From Chamaecrista fasciculata (lineage: Eukaryota > Streptophyta > Magnoliopsida > Fabales > Fabaceae): a stretch of DNA of 64,000 nt. Of this stretch, positions 35,278 through 49,817 are shown piece after piece (positions within the stretch are counted from its first letter, which is position 1; each line of letters opens with the position of its first letter). The notes under the pieces are model-generated. The model made no database searches and was not told the origin of the DNA. It saw only the letters and a program-made list of their open reading frames with translations. Location: assembly GCA_003254925.1 (NCBI GenBank), contig QANZ01023381.1, forward strand, positions 230,785 to 294,784, read 5' to 3'. The position numbers were made by a program, and so were the translations under genes.

Positions 35278-37450
35278 CTAAATTTCCCCATTTTGGTCCT
35301 TTTGACGCCATCTCATAAGCACACGCTCAAGTGCCAATTTTTCATTACCTGCTTTCTTTGCACCCCTCAAAGCCACATCTGTTTCGACCTTAATTCTCTG
35401 GATTTCTTTCATATTAGCTTCCACCTTTCTGTCTGTTTCATCTTTTCTTGTTCTTATTGCTTCCACCAGAGCCATACTCGCAGCCTCTGTCTTCTTCACG
35501 AGTTCTTGATACTCCTTCACCTTCCCACACAGTGAGTTGAACACTTTAGCTGGCAATATGATATTATGATTTCCTCTGGATTCTGAATTTGACAACATCT
35601 TCATCTCCTTTATCGCTCTTTGTTCTGCTGCTTTTGCTTCCTCTGCTTCTCTCTCAAGAAGCTCCAGCTTCCTCTCTACTTCTTCCGTCACCACTCTGGC
35701 TTTTGCGGCTTCTTCCTTTAACTCTTTAGCTTTTCTGCTCATCTCTTCTGCTTCCCTTCTTGCTTCTTTCGTCTCCCTTGTTAATTGCTCCAGTTTCAAA
35801 TTCTGCATCTCGTTGTTCACCTCAATTTCCACTGGCTTACCTGTTGCGTAATTTGTAATATGGTGTGAGAATTAAGATACGAACTACCATGTAATGTAAT
35901 TGAGTAATTGTAATTGTAAGGTACCTTGTGCTTTCTTGACTAGTTCTAACTCTATCCCGAGCTCAACCACTTGGTTTCTGAGAAATCTTTCTTCTTCAAC
36001 AACTTCCTCCAGCGTCTTTATGGCTTTCGCAAGCTCCGTCGTCACATGCTTCACTGTTTCCATCTCCGACGCATGCGCTTTTCTCATTTCCTCTTGTAAA
36101 CCTTCAATCTCCGCGCTCGTTTCCGCAAGTTTCGCTTGAAGTTTTCTCGTGATTTCTGGATCATCATCGTATTCTTCCTTCAACCACTTCAATCTCTTCG
36201 TCGCCCTTTCTAGCCTCTCTTCCTTCTCCTCCATCGCCTTCGTTCTCGATTCTCTCAACGCCCTGATTTCCTCCGCCATTTTGCTTGCCCTCTCTGATTT
36301 TAACTCTGCTTCCTCCTTCGCTTCTCCTGCTGCCTTCAACGCCGTCGTTTTTGCCTCCAATGCCGCCTCGAATTCCTTCCTCATTCTCGCTAGTTCTTCT
36401 TTTACCGCTTCGATTTCGCTCATGGTTGCTGTGTGATCCTTCCTTGTTCGCTCGAGCTCCACAGATTTCTCCAACATTGCGCTTTTTACTTGTTTCGCTT
36501 CGTTCTTCAACGCTTTCGCAGCTTCAATCGCCGATTCTTTGGATCTCTTCGTTGTTGTGAGCTTCACTTTTAGGTCATCAATTGTCGCCTGGTTCACATC
36601 AAGTTTAGGATCAAATGATACGTATAAGAAAGAATTCACTTATATAAAATCATTCACCTTAGCCTTCTCAAGCTCGCACAATGCTATATCTTTGGTGGTT
36701 TCGGCATTTGCGATCTTCTTCTTTATCTTGTTCAATTCTGTTCGCGCCAACACAAGTTGTGCTTCCTTGTTCACCACTTTCTGCAAAATGATCTTCGTCG
36801 TTATTCATTATGAATCATGATAAACAACCTACAACAAAAATGCACCTACAATATTCCACAAGATGAAAATCACGGTGCTTGTATATGATTTTCTTCTCCA
36901 AATCCAGTTCTAAAAACTGTTTTTACAAGTTTCACGTAATTATTTAAAATATTTTGAGTCCAGAATTTGACCCGCCCTCGTCGAAATATATTTTGGGATG
37001 CTAAAATATATCAAATAAAATAGTATTCACAACATTATTGAACATAAACATTAATGTATCGCTTCTTCAAATTAGCCTGCACAGTGGACATGCCGTCCGA
37101 ATATTAACATCAAGCTGCTATAAATAAAAAGTTCTGATTCGATATAATTCCCGATTTTGTAAAAAAAAAAATTGTCAGGTTTCTTATTTTTATTATTTTT
37201 ATCATGGTTAACTTTGTGACAAAGAATTTTATAGAAGTGTAATTGATTTAAGGCATTTATATATTACCTCTGATGAGGATGATCTTGGGCTCATAGGACG
37301 TGTAGTTTTGGTGGAGACAGCTACTTTACCAAATAAATTAACAGCATCCTTCACAGATTGGAATGGTAACCTTGTCTCTACCTCTCCAATTTCTCCCCTT
37401 GGAGAACCCAGTTTCTTTTGTTCATCATCTATTCCTTTAAAGATCACCAT
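35278..37450 (-). CDS. WEB-family coiled-coil protein (DUF827 type)
   Basis: Four exons on the minus strand: 37450-37268, 36780-36658, 36588-35925 and 35840-35278. They splice in phase to 510 aa (final join G|GT gives AQGKPVEIEV). The N-terminus has the family signature GSPRGEIGEVETRLPFQSVK followed by DAVNLFGKVA. Residues from about 62 to the end are almost continuous heptad-like coiled coil rich in Glu, Lys and Ala (ATIDDLKVKL; EELARMRKEFEAALEAKTTA). No membrane segment or enzyme motif is seen. WEB1 and relatives work with PMI2 in chloroplast photorelocation and bind other coiled-coil partners; members of this short subgroup are little characterised, so the role here is inferred only from the family. 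ATG at 37450 is the only one giving the N-terminal signature. Confidence 0.85.
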
Positions 37451-39032
37451 TTTCTTTTCTTCTTCCTGACAACCAATTCTGCAAATTCAATTAAACTGCA
37501 CAACCAGTTGTTTATGCATATGCATGCAAACTCTATTACCTCTCATGACATTACTTTGGTAATTTAAGAAGCCAACAAAAGAACAATTATTCTTAAATGT
37601 GCAACTACGTCTCTTAGAACCGACATTAGCATTTTTGGTACCTAACATTCAACACCTCGTCTCCCAATAGAATTTGAAAGCTAAACTCAGTGCATTAAGG
37701 TTTCATAGCTTCAACCTTATATTTTTACCTTGATGTTTGATGGCATAGGAAGAAGATGATGATTATTGAGGAATGTCTGCGATAGCTCCTTTCATAATGG
37801 GTGGAATCCACAGAATGTATGTATCTGCAGATTACGCAGAGATTTTGGAAACAAAGAAGCAAAAGGAGGAAAAGGAAGTTTTGTTTGGAGTCCAATCTTT
37901 ATTTCTCCAAACAAAACAGCCATCCAGCTTGGAGACCTTTCAGAAGTAATTGGATTTAGAACAGCCCAAATATATGGGGTTGAATCTTGTGGCTTGTACA
38001 ATTAGGTATGCTATTTTTGAAGTGAAAGACAGAGAGGTTGAGTGGTGGAGCCAAACGCAAAAATTAAAATGACTGTTTCGTTTTGGTAGAATTGGGAAAT
38101 CTTGAGTTACATACACGTGAAAATGGAGGGACTTGATTGTAATCTAGGGAGGTAAGTAAGTGGAGCAATTATTAATTTTTTTTTCAAGGTCAAGGGATAG
38201 CAATTCAGTTTTTGATTTACTCACGATTGTGTATATAGGCCTTATAGCTATTACTGTTATCATTCACCGGAATTACTAATTTTTAGTAAGAAAATCTAAG
38301 ATTTTTCTTAATCTTTAGTCTCATCCTTAAACTCTGAGTAAATCATACTAAGATTAGTAAATATGATTGAGCAATTTAGGAAGAACGAATTCCTTGATTG
38401 TATGTGTTAAGAGAGTCTAGGTAAGGAAAACCAAATCATTGAGATAATAAGTGTATATCTCTAGATTTAGATGAGAATCATGTGGAAGATATCCATGCAT
38501 AAATCTCAACCATTTATACCAAGAAAAAAAAGTACTCATTATCTTAGTAGTTTATTTCAAATGTTTAAAATAAAAATCGTATATAGCACCTACCAGTCTA
38601 CCAAAAAATGTATTTGTTTTTCTCCTTCTCTCTCTCTCTCTCTCCCTTCAACCCCCCCTCCATCTTTTTTACTATTCATCTTCTCATGACGTATTCCTTA
38701 CCTTGAATTAGATTACAAGCAAAGCTTCATGTTTCTAGGTTAGAAACAACAGCAATTTTCTTTTTTCTTTTTCTTTTTTTGGTGTTCAGTTAGTTTACAC
38801 TTTTCTCTTTCATAAATTTGATTTATACAAAGATCCCTGCATCAGGTGACAACGAATGATCGAATCATTCATCTATTTTCCAGATTAGACATCAGAAAAC
38901 ACCATAGAGAAATCAAGCTGAATTGACAATATCATTTCATTAATAGAACTTATTAATACATTATTTTGTCCCGAATAACACACACTCTCTCTATATATAT
39001 TATATCCAAAAATACAAGGAGATAGATCATTC
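37451..39032. other. Promoter side of the WEB gene and 3' side of the thiolase gene; no other gene seen
   Basis: Both neighbours are on the minus strand, so this interval holds the WEB promoter and the thiolase 3' UTR. An acceptor-like site next to a CT-rich run (38625-38644) is visible but no coding frame is convincing. The frame at 37766-38005 has no recognisable motif. Regulatory elements cannot be fixed from one genome. Confidence 0.5.
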
Positions 39033-42811
<3,779 letters not shown>

Positions 42812-44928
42812 TGGAGCGTCCACAGAGATCCTCGAAACTGAAAGGAAAAGAATGCCTTCTAACAAGAAAAAAACGATATTAGAATGAAGATTAACAAGAA
42901 GGAGTAAGTGAAATTAAAAATCCATGGAAGGAATCTCACAATAAGTTGTAGTACTAGACTACTAGTAGCGGAAGAAGAAGAAGAAGCGAATTGATCTATC
43001 TCGCAGAGCTATATGTGATTCTATACTTATAATATATGGTTTAACTCAATGTATGTATTAATGGCCAAAAAAAATAACTCAATGTATGTATTTATGATAT
43101 TAAAAAATGTTTTAGGAATTAATTTTCTTAATTATTTTTATGGGGGGTTAAAGTAAAAGATAATAATTGTAGAGTAGTGAGGATTATTGAAGCTTTATCA
43201 TAAAATGTTGTCCCATGTAAATTCAACTAATTGTGGTAGATAGCAGCAAATTTCATATTGATTTTGCCATGCATACTGCATAGTGTATGAAATTTTTTTT
43301 TTTTTAAAAAAATTAATGTCATTTAAAAAAATTAATGTCATAGATCACTGTATAAAAGAATTACTTTATAAAAATGTTGAGAAAAATCTAATAATTTTAG
43401 AACAAAACATGCATCTAAGATAAGAATAAGATAGCCAAACACGACTTTAATTTGTGTTGACAAAGACTGGTTTTAGTTGTAGACTAATAACTTCATTTTC
43501 TATTACGATAATTAACATAGTAATTAATAGAGGTACATATAAGGGAAGAAAATGAGGAAAATTTATGGGTTTTATTTTTTTTGTCTTTTCATCAACAAAG
43601 CACCTTGGGAAGTTCAATACGGCAGTAGTTTGAAGGATTAGAAAAGGATTTATCTAATATGTGTCTTTCCGACACATTTTAAGGTTTCTTCATTAGTTAG
43701 TAGAGCATTTTATACGTTGAAATCTATAAAAATTTATTTAAAAGATAATTTTTAATGTTTAAAAACTCACTCCACCAATTAAAAAAAAACTTTAACATAT
43801 GCGTAAAAAATCCTAAGGAAAATAGCGGGGGACCCACTTGCCCATGTTTTGATGTTTTCTGTCTTATCCCATGGCAACGTTGGTAGTCTAAGCAAACAAT
43901 GACACAATGATTTATATTTATCGTATAGTAGTACAACGATTTCAATACCATTACATGGACTTATTGTGTCCCATAAAATGATAAAAAGTTGCGAAGAAAT
44001 AATACGTTTCATTCATGGTTTATAAAAGCTTGTAAAACTGTTCAACAGAATGGAATATTATATACATTGTAGACAAGTACACCAAATTTACCTTCAAGAA
44101 TCTAAAGTACAAGGTAAAAGTAATTTTTTAGTCTCAAAATTTTATATCAATTTTTAATTTTATCCTCAATATTTATTTGTTGTCTTTTGTTATCAAAATT
44201 TTACAATTTAGTTGAATTTAATATTTGTTCTCAGTCTATTTAATAAATTAATGATAAACTCTATATGATTTTAAAATAAAATTTAATTTTATTTATTTTA
44301 ATAATTTTATATTATATATCATGAGTTGCATAGAATTAACTATTACTTAATGAGATATAATTAATATACAAAATAAAATTGATTAGAATATAAATTTTTA
44401 AGATAAAATTGAATTGATGTAAACAAATTTTGAAGATAAAATTTAAAATTTGCGTGAAGTATAAAGAAAAAAAAGTTTTTTAATTTTTTTTCCCGAAATA
44501 CAATGATGAAGATGATGGTATATAGTCGGTAATAGTATATACCACAGCATTGCTTCCATTTTGAATGATTTTGGTATTACTCAAAAGCTCTATAGATTAC
44601 TTACTCATTGATCAAGAATTTAGTTATGTTACGTGCAGAAGTCACTTCAATCCCTATAAATGCTCATTGCCAAGATAAATGCCAAATTTCTACTAACAAA
44701 TGTAAAGCAATCCAAGGTAAAAGAAGCACAACACAATACAAGACAAACAAAAGACCTAAGAAACCATAAAAAAAGAACTTGTTCATTCGGAAATTACAGT
44801 GGAAGATGGATGCATACAAAGTAGAAAATCAAAAGAAAACTGAACTACATGTGGAAAGTTACAATTACAATTATATATGATCTTGTTAAGGGATCTACCA
44901 TAAGAGTACTTGCAGTTGCTGCACTTCA
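42812..44928. other. Thiolase leader/promoter and CAR gene 3' side; no other gene seen
   Basis: From 42812 to about 43000 lies the thiolase 5' UTR, including a GAA-rich stretch (42969-42986) and a probable leader intron whose donor reads ATT|GTGAGATTCC. The rest is AT-rich without supported genes. It should contain the 3' UTR of the C2-domain gene, just left of its stop at 44929. Confidence 0.5.
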
Positions 44929-46835
44929 CTATACTGATGGAGCAACTGGGGTGATCAACTTGATCGTCAATTCTACTTCGCCGGATTCGACACCACGTAG
45001 CCGTAGCCAAACATTCTGCACCAACTCACCATTAACACAATTGATGCTGCTTTCGCGGACAAGGCAGTTTTCGCTGTCTGGTACGAGCTTCCTAATAGTT
45101 GTTTCGCCAGAGGAGACCCGTAAAATGTCTCTTATTCTAGCTGCAGAGACCAATGGCTGAAGGTTGAGGTAAGCATTTCCCATCTTGTCATCAGTTTTCA
45201 AAAGATCTTTATCAAACACTTCCTATTTCGAAAAATCCCCCAAAGACTAGACAATGTTAGTGTAATATTACAGTTTATAGTAAAATAAATGTAGTGTAAG
45301 TAACTTCAAAGCAGTTTTGTTAAGTAGCCAATATAGTCGAAAACAAATAATTAGCAGCTACAAAAGGTGGAAACTGGAGAAAGGAGCAGGATTTATATTT
45401 TAATTTTATATTAGCAGTAATAAAGCCCATGATATTGTCAATAGCACCAAAATCTCTAATAGTATACTAATAAGGGGTATAGCTTAAGCAAGGTCTCAGG
45501 TTTGAAACTGTGTGAATATAGTTATCTCCATTGGGAGTTTCCTCAACCATAACTAGGTCTGCGACGCCCCAAAAACTGGACGGGCAACAAAAAGAATTTC
45601 TATCGGTATTGGATAAGCATCTCCAATCCTTGGCAATTTTTGTTCACACCTTGCAGATTTCTCAAAACATTTTTTGAACAATAAAAACAACAATGCTGAT
45701 ATTAGCAGTTGCAGTGATAACTGGTGCATGCATAATAATCACCAAAGAAGGTTGTGATTTGAGCATAAAATGGAAGGATGCCAAACCAACGGGAAAAGTT
45801 TTGTTTTGTTTGATTGAAAAGCATCGGATTCAAATGTCTGTCAATGTGAAAAGAAACCCATAAAAGGGTTGGCCAAAAGAATATTGAACAAGTAGATTAG
45901 GCGATTTAAAGATAGGCTTTGTGAACACAAGGTTTGTTTGGCCAAACAATCAAGTACTGAAAATGAAAATTGTATTCGCCAATACCTGGGGAATCTGCAG
46001 AAACTACAGAATCAGGATGTCTGACTCAGATTTGGATCCTTTGAAGTGTGATATTTGGTGCAGTTTGTGTAGTCTAGAAAGAGATAAGAAGAGGTAGAGA
46101 GAGAAAATGTGGGCTCCATACACTTTCTTATTTTGGGACTCACTCTCTCTCTCTCTCTACCTCTTCAAATCACTCTAAATTGCACATTATGCACCAAATA
46201 TCACACTTCACAGTATCCAAATTCGTTTGACTCAGATAAAATTATTAGTGATGTGGGAACAGGCCATTATCTGACAATAAACTAAGCGGAATGTACTTGC
46301 AATGTTGTCACTCCAAAGATGTATGTAGTGAATCAGTACTCTCTCCTGCGCCATTTTGTAGATTATTTCATTGACATAACTTCCCTTTTAGAACACTAGA
46401 AATTTGAAGTGTGACGACAAAACTGAACATGTCAACTGACATGTTGGATCTCCGAATTCATGGATTACAAAGGTGAAATTTAGCATTCTCAGAAATTTCA
46501 ACAAAAGAAAACATGAGGAAACTCACCAAATTTAGAACTCCCAGGGGTTCTGTCAAAGTGAAACTCAGCTCTTCATTCCAAACAGGATTCAAGCAACTAT
46601 TAATGACCTTGGTCTTTGCTGTCTGATACAATTTAATGAGTTAGCAACATTCGAGATTAGCATATTCTACATAACGTTGATGTCATGAAAAAACATGTCA
46701 AAGATTAACACAAATCATGCTTACCTGATTCCCCAGCTTGACCACAACATAAGGATCACTACTCTTGAAATCCCGGATCACCAATCGTTTGCCTTGCACG
46801 ACTATGACTTTCAAAATCCCCAAGCGTTCTCCCAT
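44929..46835 (-). CDS. Single C2-domain protein of the CAR (C2-DOMAIN ABA-RELATED) family
   Basis: Three coding exons: 46835-46725, 46622-46527 and 45222-44929, in phase, 166 aa. The C2 fold begins at residue 5 (LGILKVIVVQGKRLVIRDF). Calcium-loop acidic residues are Asp22 and Asp28 (RDFKSSDPYV) and Asp73, Asp75, Asp80 and Asp81 (EVFDKDLLKTDDKMG). The plant-specific insertion typical of CAR/small GAP proteins follows (VSSGETTIRKLVPDSEN, NGELVQNVWLRL). In Arabidopsis, CAR proteins bind membrane phospholipids with calcium and recruit PYR/PYL ABA receptors. By position this matches At5g47710 (CAR11), but orthology needs a tree. There is no signal peptide or membrane helix. The 1.3 kb second intron holds a foldback MITE, and a 5' UTR intron separates the ATG from a leader exon near 47.8 kb. 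Confidence 0.92.
46031..46228. mobile_element. Foldback MITE inside the CAR gene second intron
   Basis: The left arm reads ATTTGGATCCTTTGAAGTGT and the right arm, inverted, ATTTGGATACTGTGAAGTGT; both continue with GATATTTGGTGCA and then AAGAGGTAGAGAGAG. The direct repeat TGACTCAGAT flanks it (46023-46032 and 46229-46238, overlapping the left arm by two bases), a probable target-site duplication. No coding capacity. The element lies well clear of the splice sites. Confidence 0.7.
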
Positions 46836-46856
46836 TATACTACACTCCTAGAAATA

Positions 46857-47880
46857 TGCTAATTTTGTTAATCAACCATGCAAATGCAAAAGCATCAAAC
46901 ATGCTGCTAAAAGTTTTCATGTTTGAGCAAACAGTTATGACCACAAAAACAAATCAGCCAGGGAACAACAATAGGATGACAGGCACAATATTTCCCCTAT
47001 TCGAAACCTCGAGTTCTGAAGCAAGCAAGATTTTAAACACATTTCCGATCTGCTTGAAATCTCAAGCAACTATTAATGAACTTGGTCCTTGCTTTCTGAT
47101 ACAGATTAATGAGTCACCACTCACCAGCATTTGAAATGTAAAGAATGGATGAACAAAAAACAAAGAACATTGATGTGTGATCCAAAAGCAAATGATTGAT
47201 TTGAACAAAGGCCATCGAGCAACATGTAATAAAAAACACAACGGATAGCAATAATTTCATAGAATAATATAATTAACATGAAAACTACCCATATAATGCA
47301 TATTTGGACAAAGACCACCCAAATAAAATAATAGCATACTAGAAGTGAACAATTGTTGTTTTTCATGTGTCTCGATCGGCCTTGAACTCCATGATAAGGG
47401 TAATAAGGTACATCAAGTGAACTACTTGCGAAGCAAATGTACACAAAATTAAATGAAATAAACAAAAAAGAGTACACAACAAAGATCTTATGCCCAAGAA
47501 ACACTATGAAACTCATCCAAAAAAGAAAGAAGGAAAGTTTTGGGTTTTCTTTCTTTTCTTTGATTTTCTTTTTCCCCAACTATATTAACAAGCCAGAGAA
47601 TGAGTACCGACTACAGAAAAAAAAAAACTGAACCAAAATGAGCAGGTGGAGGGTATATTCTACAATCATCAATGAAAGTTTTAATCAACAAAAAATATTA
47701 GTAGTACGATGAAGTGAAGTTAACCAATAGGATCAAAAAGGGATCTTTTCAAGTTTTGTTTGAAGGAACAAGCGAGGAAGCAGAAAAGAACAGAGGAAAA
47801 AAAAACTCACAAGCTAGAGATGAAGCCACAAAGATGAGGCTGTAAGCTGTAATATGAAGAATGAATGAATGAATGAAGAT
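46857..47880 (-). promoter_or_regulatory. 5' UTR of the CAR gene: leader exon and leader intron
   Basis: A leader exon, about 47811-47880, ends at TAGCTT|GTGAGT. The acceptor TTTCTAG is about 20 bases upstream of the ATG at 46835, giving an intron of roughly 950 bp. The leader exon contains a TTCAT tandem repeat. Introns in this position are frequent in plant CAR-like genes. The start of transcription is inferred from the TATA-like site at 47958-47965. Confidence 0.6.
47060..47115 (-). repeat. Diverged duplicate of the CAR exon 2 start within the 5' UTR intron
   Basis: Sequence around 47065-47112 (TCAAGCAACTATTAATGA, then CTTGCTTTCTGATACAG) matches exon 2 and its acceptor at about 46589-46640 (TCAAGCAACTATTAATGA, then TTTGCTGTCTGATACAA) with a few differences. 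It keeps the acceptor CAG in the sense direction, so it could act as a decoy or cryptic exon start. Confidence 0.7.
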
Positions 47881-47957
47881 GAGCTCGTTTAATCGGATTT
47901 AATGGCAGTGGAACAACCTCACCGGTAGTTACAGGTGAGGTAGGAGATCTCGGTTCC

Positions 47958-47976
47958 ATATTTATGGACACGTGTC
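47958..47976 (-). promoter_or_regulatory. TATA-like site with an adjoining ABRE/G-box palindrome
   Basis: On the minus strand the palindrome GACACGTGTC (47967-47976) is directly followed by CATAAATATGG, a TATA-like site. CACGTG within ACGTG context is the core of ABA-response elements bound by ABF/AREB bZIP factors. A W-box-like TTGACC (47978-47983, minus strand) lies next to it. This suits a gene of the ABA-related CAR family, but binding is inferred from sequence only. Confidence 0.5.
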
Positions 47977-48108
47977 GGTCAACAAAATTCCTTGTGTTGG
48001 TCAATGTGTTGACTGGACCATGTCGTTCTAAGTTCAGAGGTGTGCGCGTGTCACTATGCTGCTGACTCTGACAACGCTATTTCTAAATTTGAGAGTTCTA
48101 GTTTTAAC

Positions 48109-48659
48109 CGGTGTTCTGCTAATAGAAAAAGACTCGGATAAGTGTTCGGTTTACGGTTTGATCGGTTGAATCGGTCGAACCATCGGTCGGATCGGATGAC
48201 ACAATAAATAATTATTTTTAATATATTAAATATAAACCTTTTATATTTTTTTTTGGGTCTAAGAGATGCATTAAATCTATTAATATATACATCTCTTTAT
48301 GCAAATAATATAACTTTTCTCTTCACAAGAGATCATGGACTAACTATTTTTTCAAGCAAGTAAATGAACTAAATGCATCTTAAACAAGATCTCATAAGTC
48401 ATAAACTCATAATAATCAAATTCAATATGTCAAGTCTCAAGTTTCAAATTCATCACACACAATTTTAAAGTTCAAAAGTACAAAATCCAAAAAAAAAAAA
48501 ACATTGAGAACTGCCGGTCCGGTCCAGCGGTTGGACCCGAGTTTCCGGTTATTTCCGGTCCAATCCAGTCCAACTATCATTTTGGTTCAAATGATTGAAC
48601 CAACTCGCTCATCTCTTCGGCTAGTAGTCCGACCGGCCGGTCCGGTTTTCATAACAATG
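48109..48659. mobile_element. hAT-like non-autonomous transposon with a perfect 8-bp target-site duplication
   Basis: GTTTTAAC flanks it on both sides (48101-48108 and 48660-48667). The ends are CGGTGTTCTG and, inverted, CATTGTTATG. Subterminal sequence is rich in CCGGTCCGG and GGTTGAATCGGTC motifs in opposite orientation; the middle is AT-rich. No transposase. The perfect duplication suggests a younger insertion than the one at 27348. It sits about 130 bp upstream of the CAR promoter box. Confidence 0.85.
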
Positions 48660-48667
48660 GTTTTAAC

Positions 48668-49817
48668 TCGTTGTTGTTCTTATTATTTTTTTAATTTTTA
48701 ATGAAAGACACGAGCTTGCATAAGTCCACATGATAATTGATAATATGTAAAAAAATGTATGTATATTCTTCGCATCTCATTATGGGGATACCCTATTTAA
48801 GAACATCAGACTTTTGAATAGTTATCAGCTAGATTGGAAAAATCTCTACTTTATGACACTATATTCAAGCGTCAAATTTTGACAACAATTAATTACGCGG
48901 GTGTAGTTTAATAGCTTTTCATTTCATTTGGTTATTTATGAGTAAGCAAGGAGAGTTAATAAAACACAGGATGAGTTTATTTGAAAATCCATACCCTCAC
49001 GGCAATGCCAATGGGTTATTTTTTTGAACTTATTATCACTAATTTATTTCGATTATACATAGATATCATCCAATATTAAGTTCTTGTTTATTTTTAAAGT
49101 TGGTGCATATAATTTGGCCGTACGCATAATGTATAGGAGAAATAAATCAAATAATGCACTATGAGGTCACATCGCATTTTTTATGGGACAAGTAAAGGTA
49201 CTAAGCACATGAATTGAGATTTAATAATCAGATTAAAGCATTTTGGTCCCCTTCACCTCATGCACTGCAGGGATGTTCCAAAATATCCAAACAAATATAT
49301 TTAGTTGACTAGCATCAAGCCACCAAAATATAACATTTGAAATATCCAAAATCAAAGATTCATAAAACAAATATAACACAGCATATTGTTGTCGGTGAAG
49401 TTATCCCTCTCACAGATGTTAGACTAACAAACTATGAAATATGAATACAAGATACAATTATCCCCACGTATAAGCTGTACACGTTGCTCCTGTCAGTCTA
49501 AGATATCAATTTGTTGTAAGGATGAACAACACCCTCATGAATCATATGCTAAACCTATCACCTACACTAGCAGAAGGTCATTTAGCAGGCTCATAACCCC
49601 AGAAAACCAAAGTGCAACCATCACTTTTTTTCTAGACGTGGGAACAACAGCTTTTTTTACATTCTACAGGGCATTGGAAGCACATTTATTAGTGTGTTAA
49701 CTTAAAATCTCAATTTGGTAGCCATCTTTCTTCAAGCTAACACCTGCAATTGTGAAATCTGCAATGGCACCGCTGCTGCTGCAATCTCCTTTACATGAGC
49801 TATTGCAACTTAACTGC
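48668..49817. other. Intergenic and PDS5 3' UTR; no other gene seen
   Basis: Left of the PDS5 stop at 49818 lies its 3' UTR, of unknown length. The remainder is AT-rich. I looked for the acidic ribosomal P1 gene found between PDS5A and the C2-domain gene in Arabidopsis (as I recall the map) and see no trace of it. Confidence 0.5.

Noticed and set aside
35293-36820. Several plus-strand ORFs of 79-95 aa
   Set aside because: They are antisense shadows of the WEB coiled-coil exons, with Ser/Phe/Leu composition from reverse-reading Glu/Lys/Ala codons.
37766-38005. 79-aa ORF upstream of the WEB gene
   Set aside because: No motif or family resemblance. It overlaps another frame on the opposite strand and is probably promoter or leader sequence.
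47121-47579. 152-aa minus-strand ORF
   Set aside because: It lies in the CAR leader intron, is rich in Phe/Tyr/Ile from AT-rich sequence, and has no recognisable motif.
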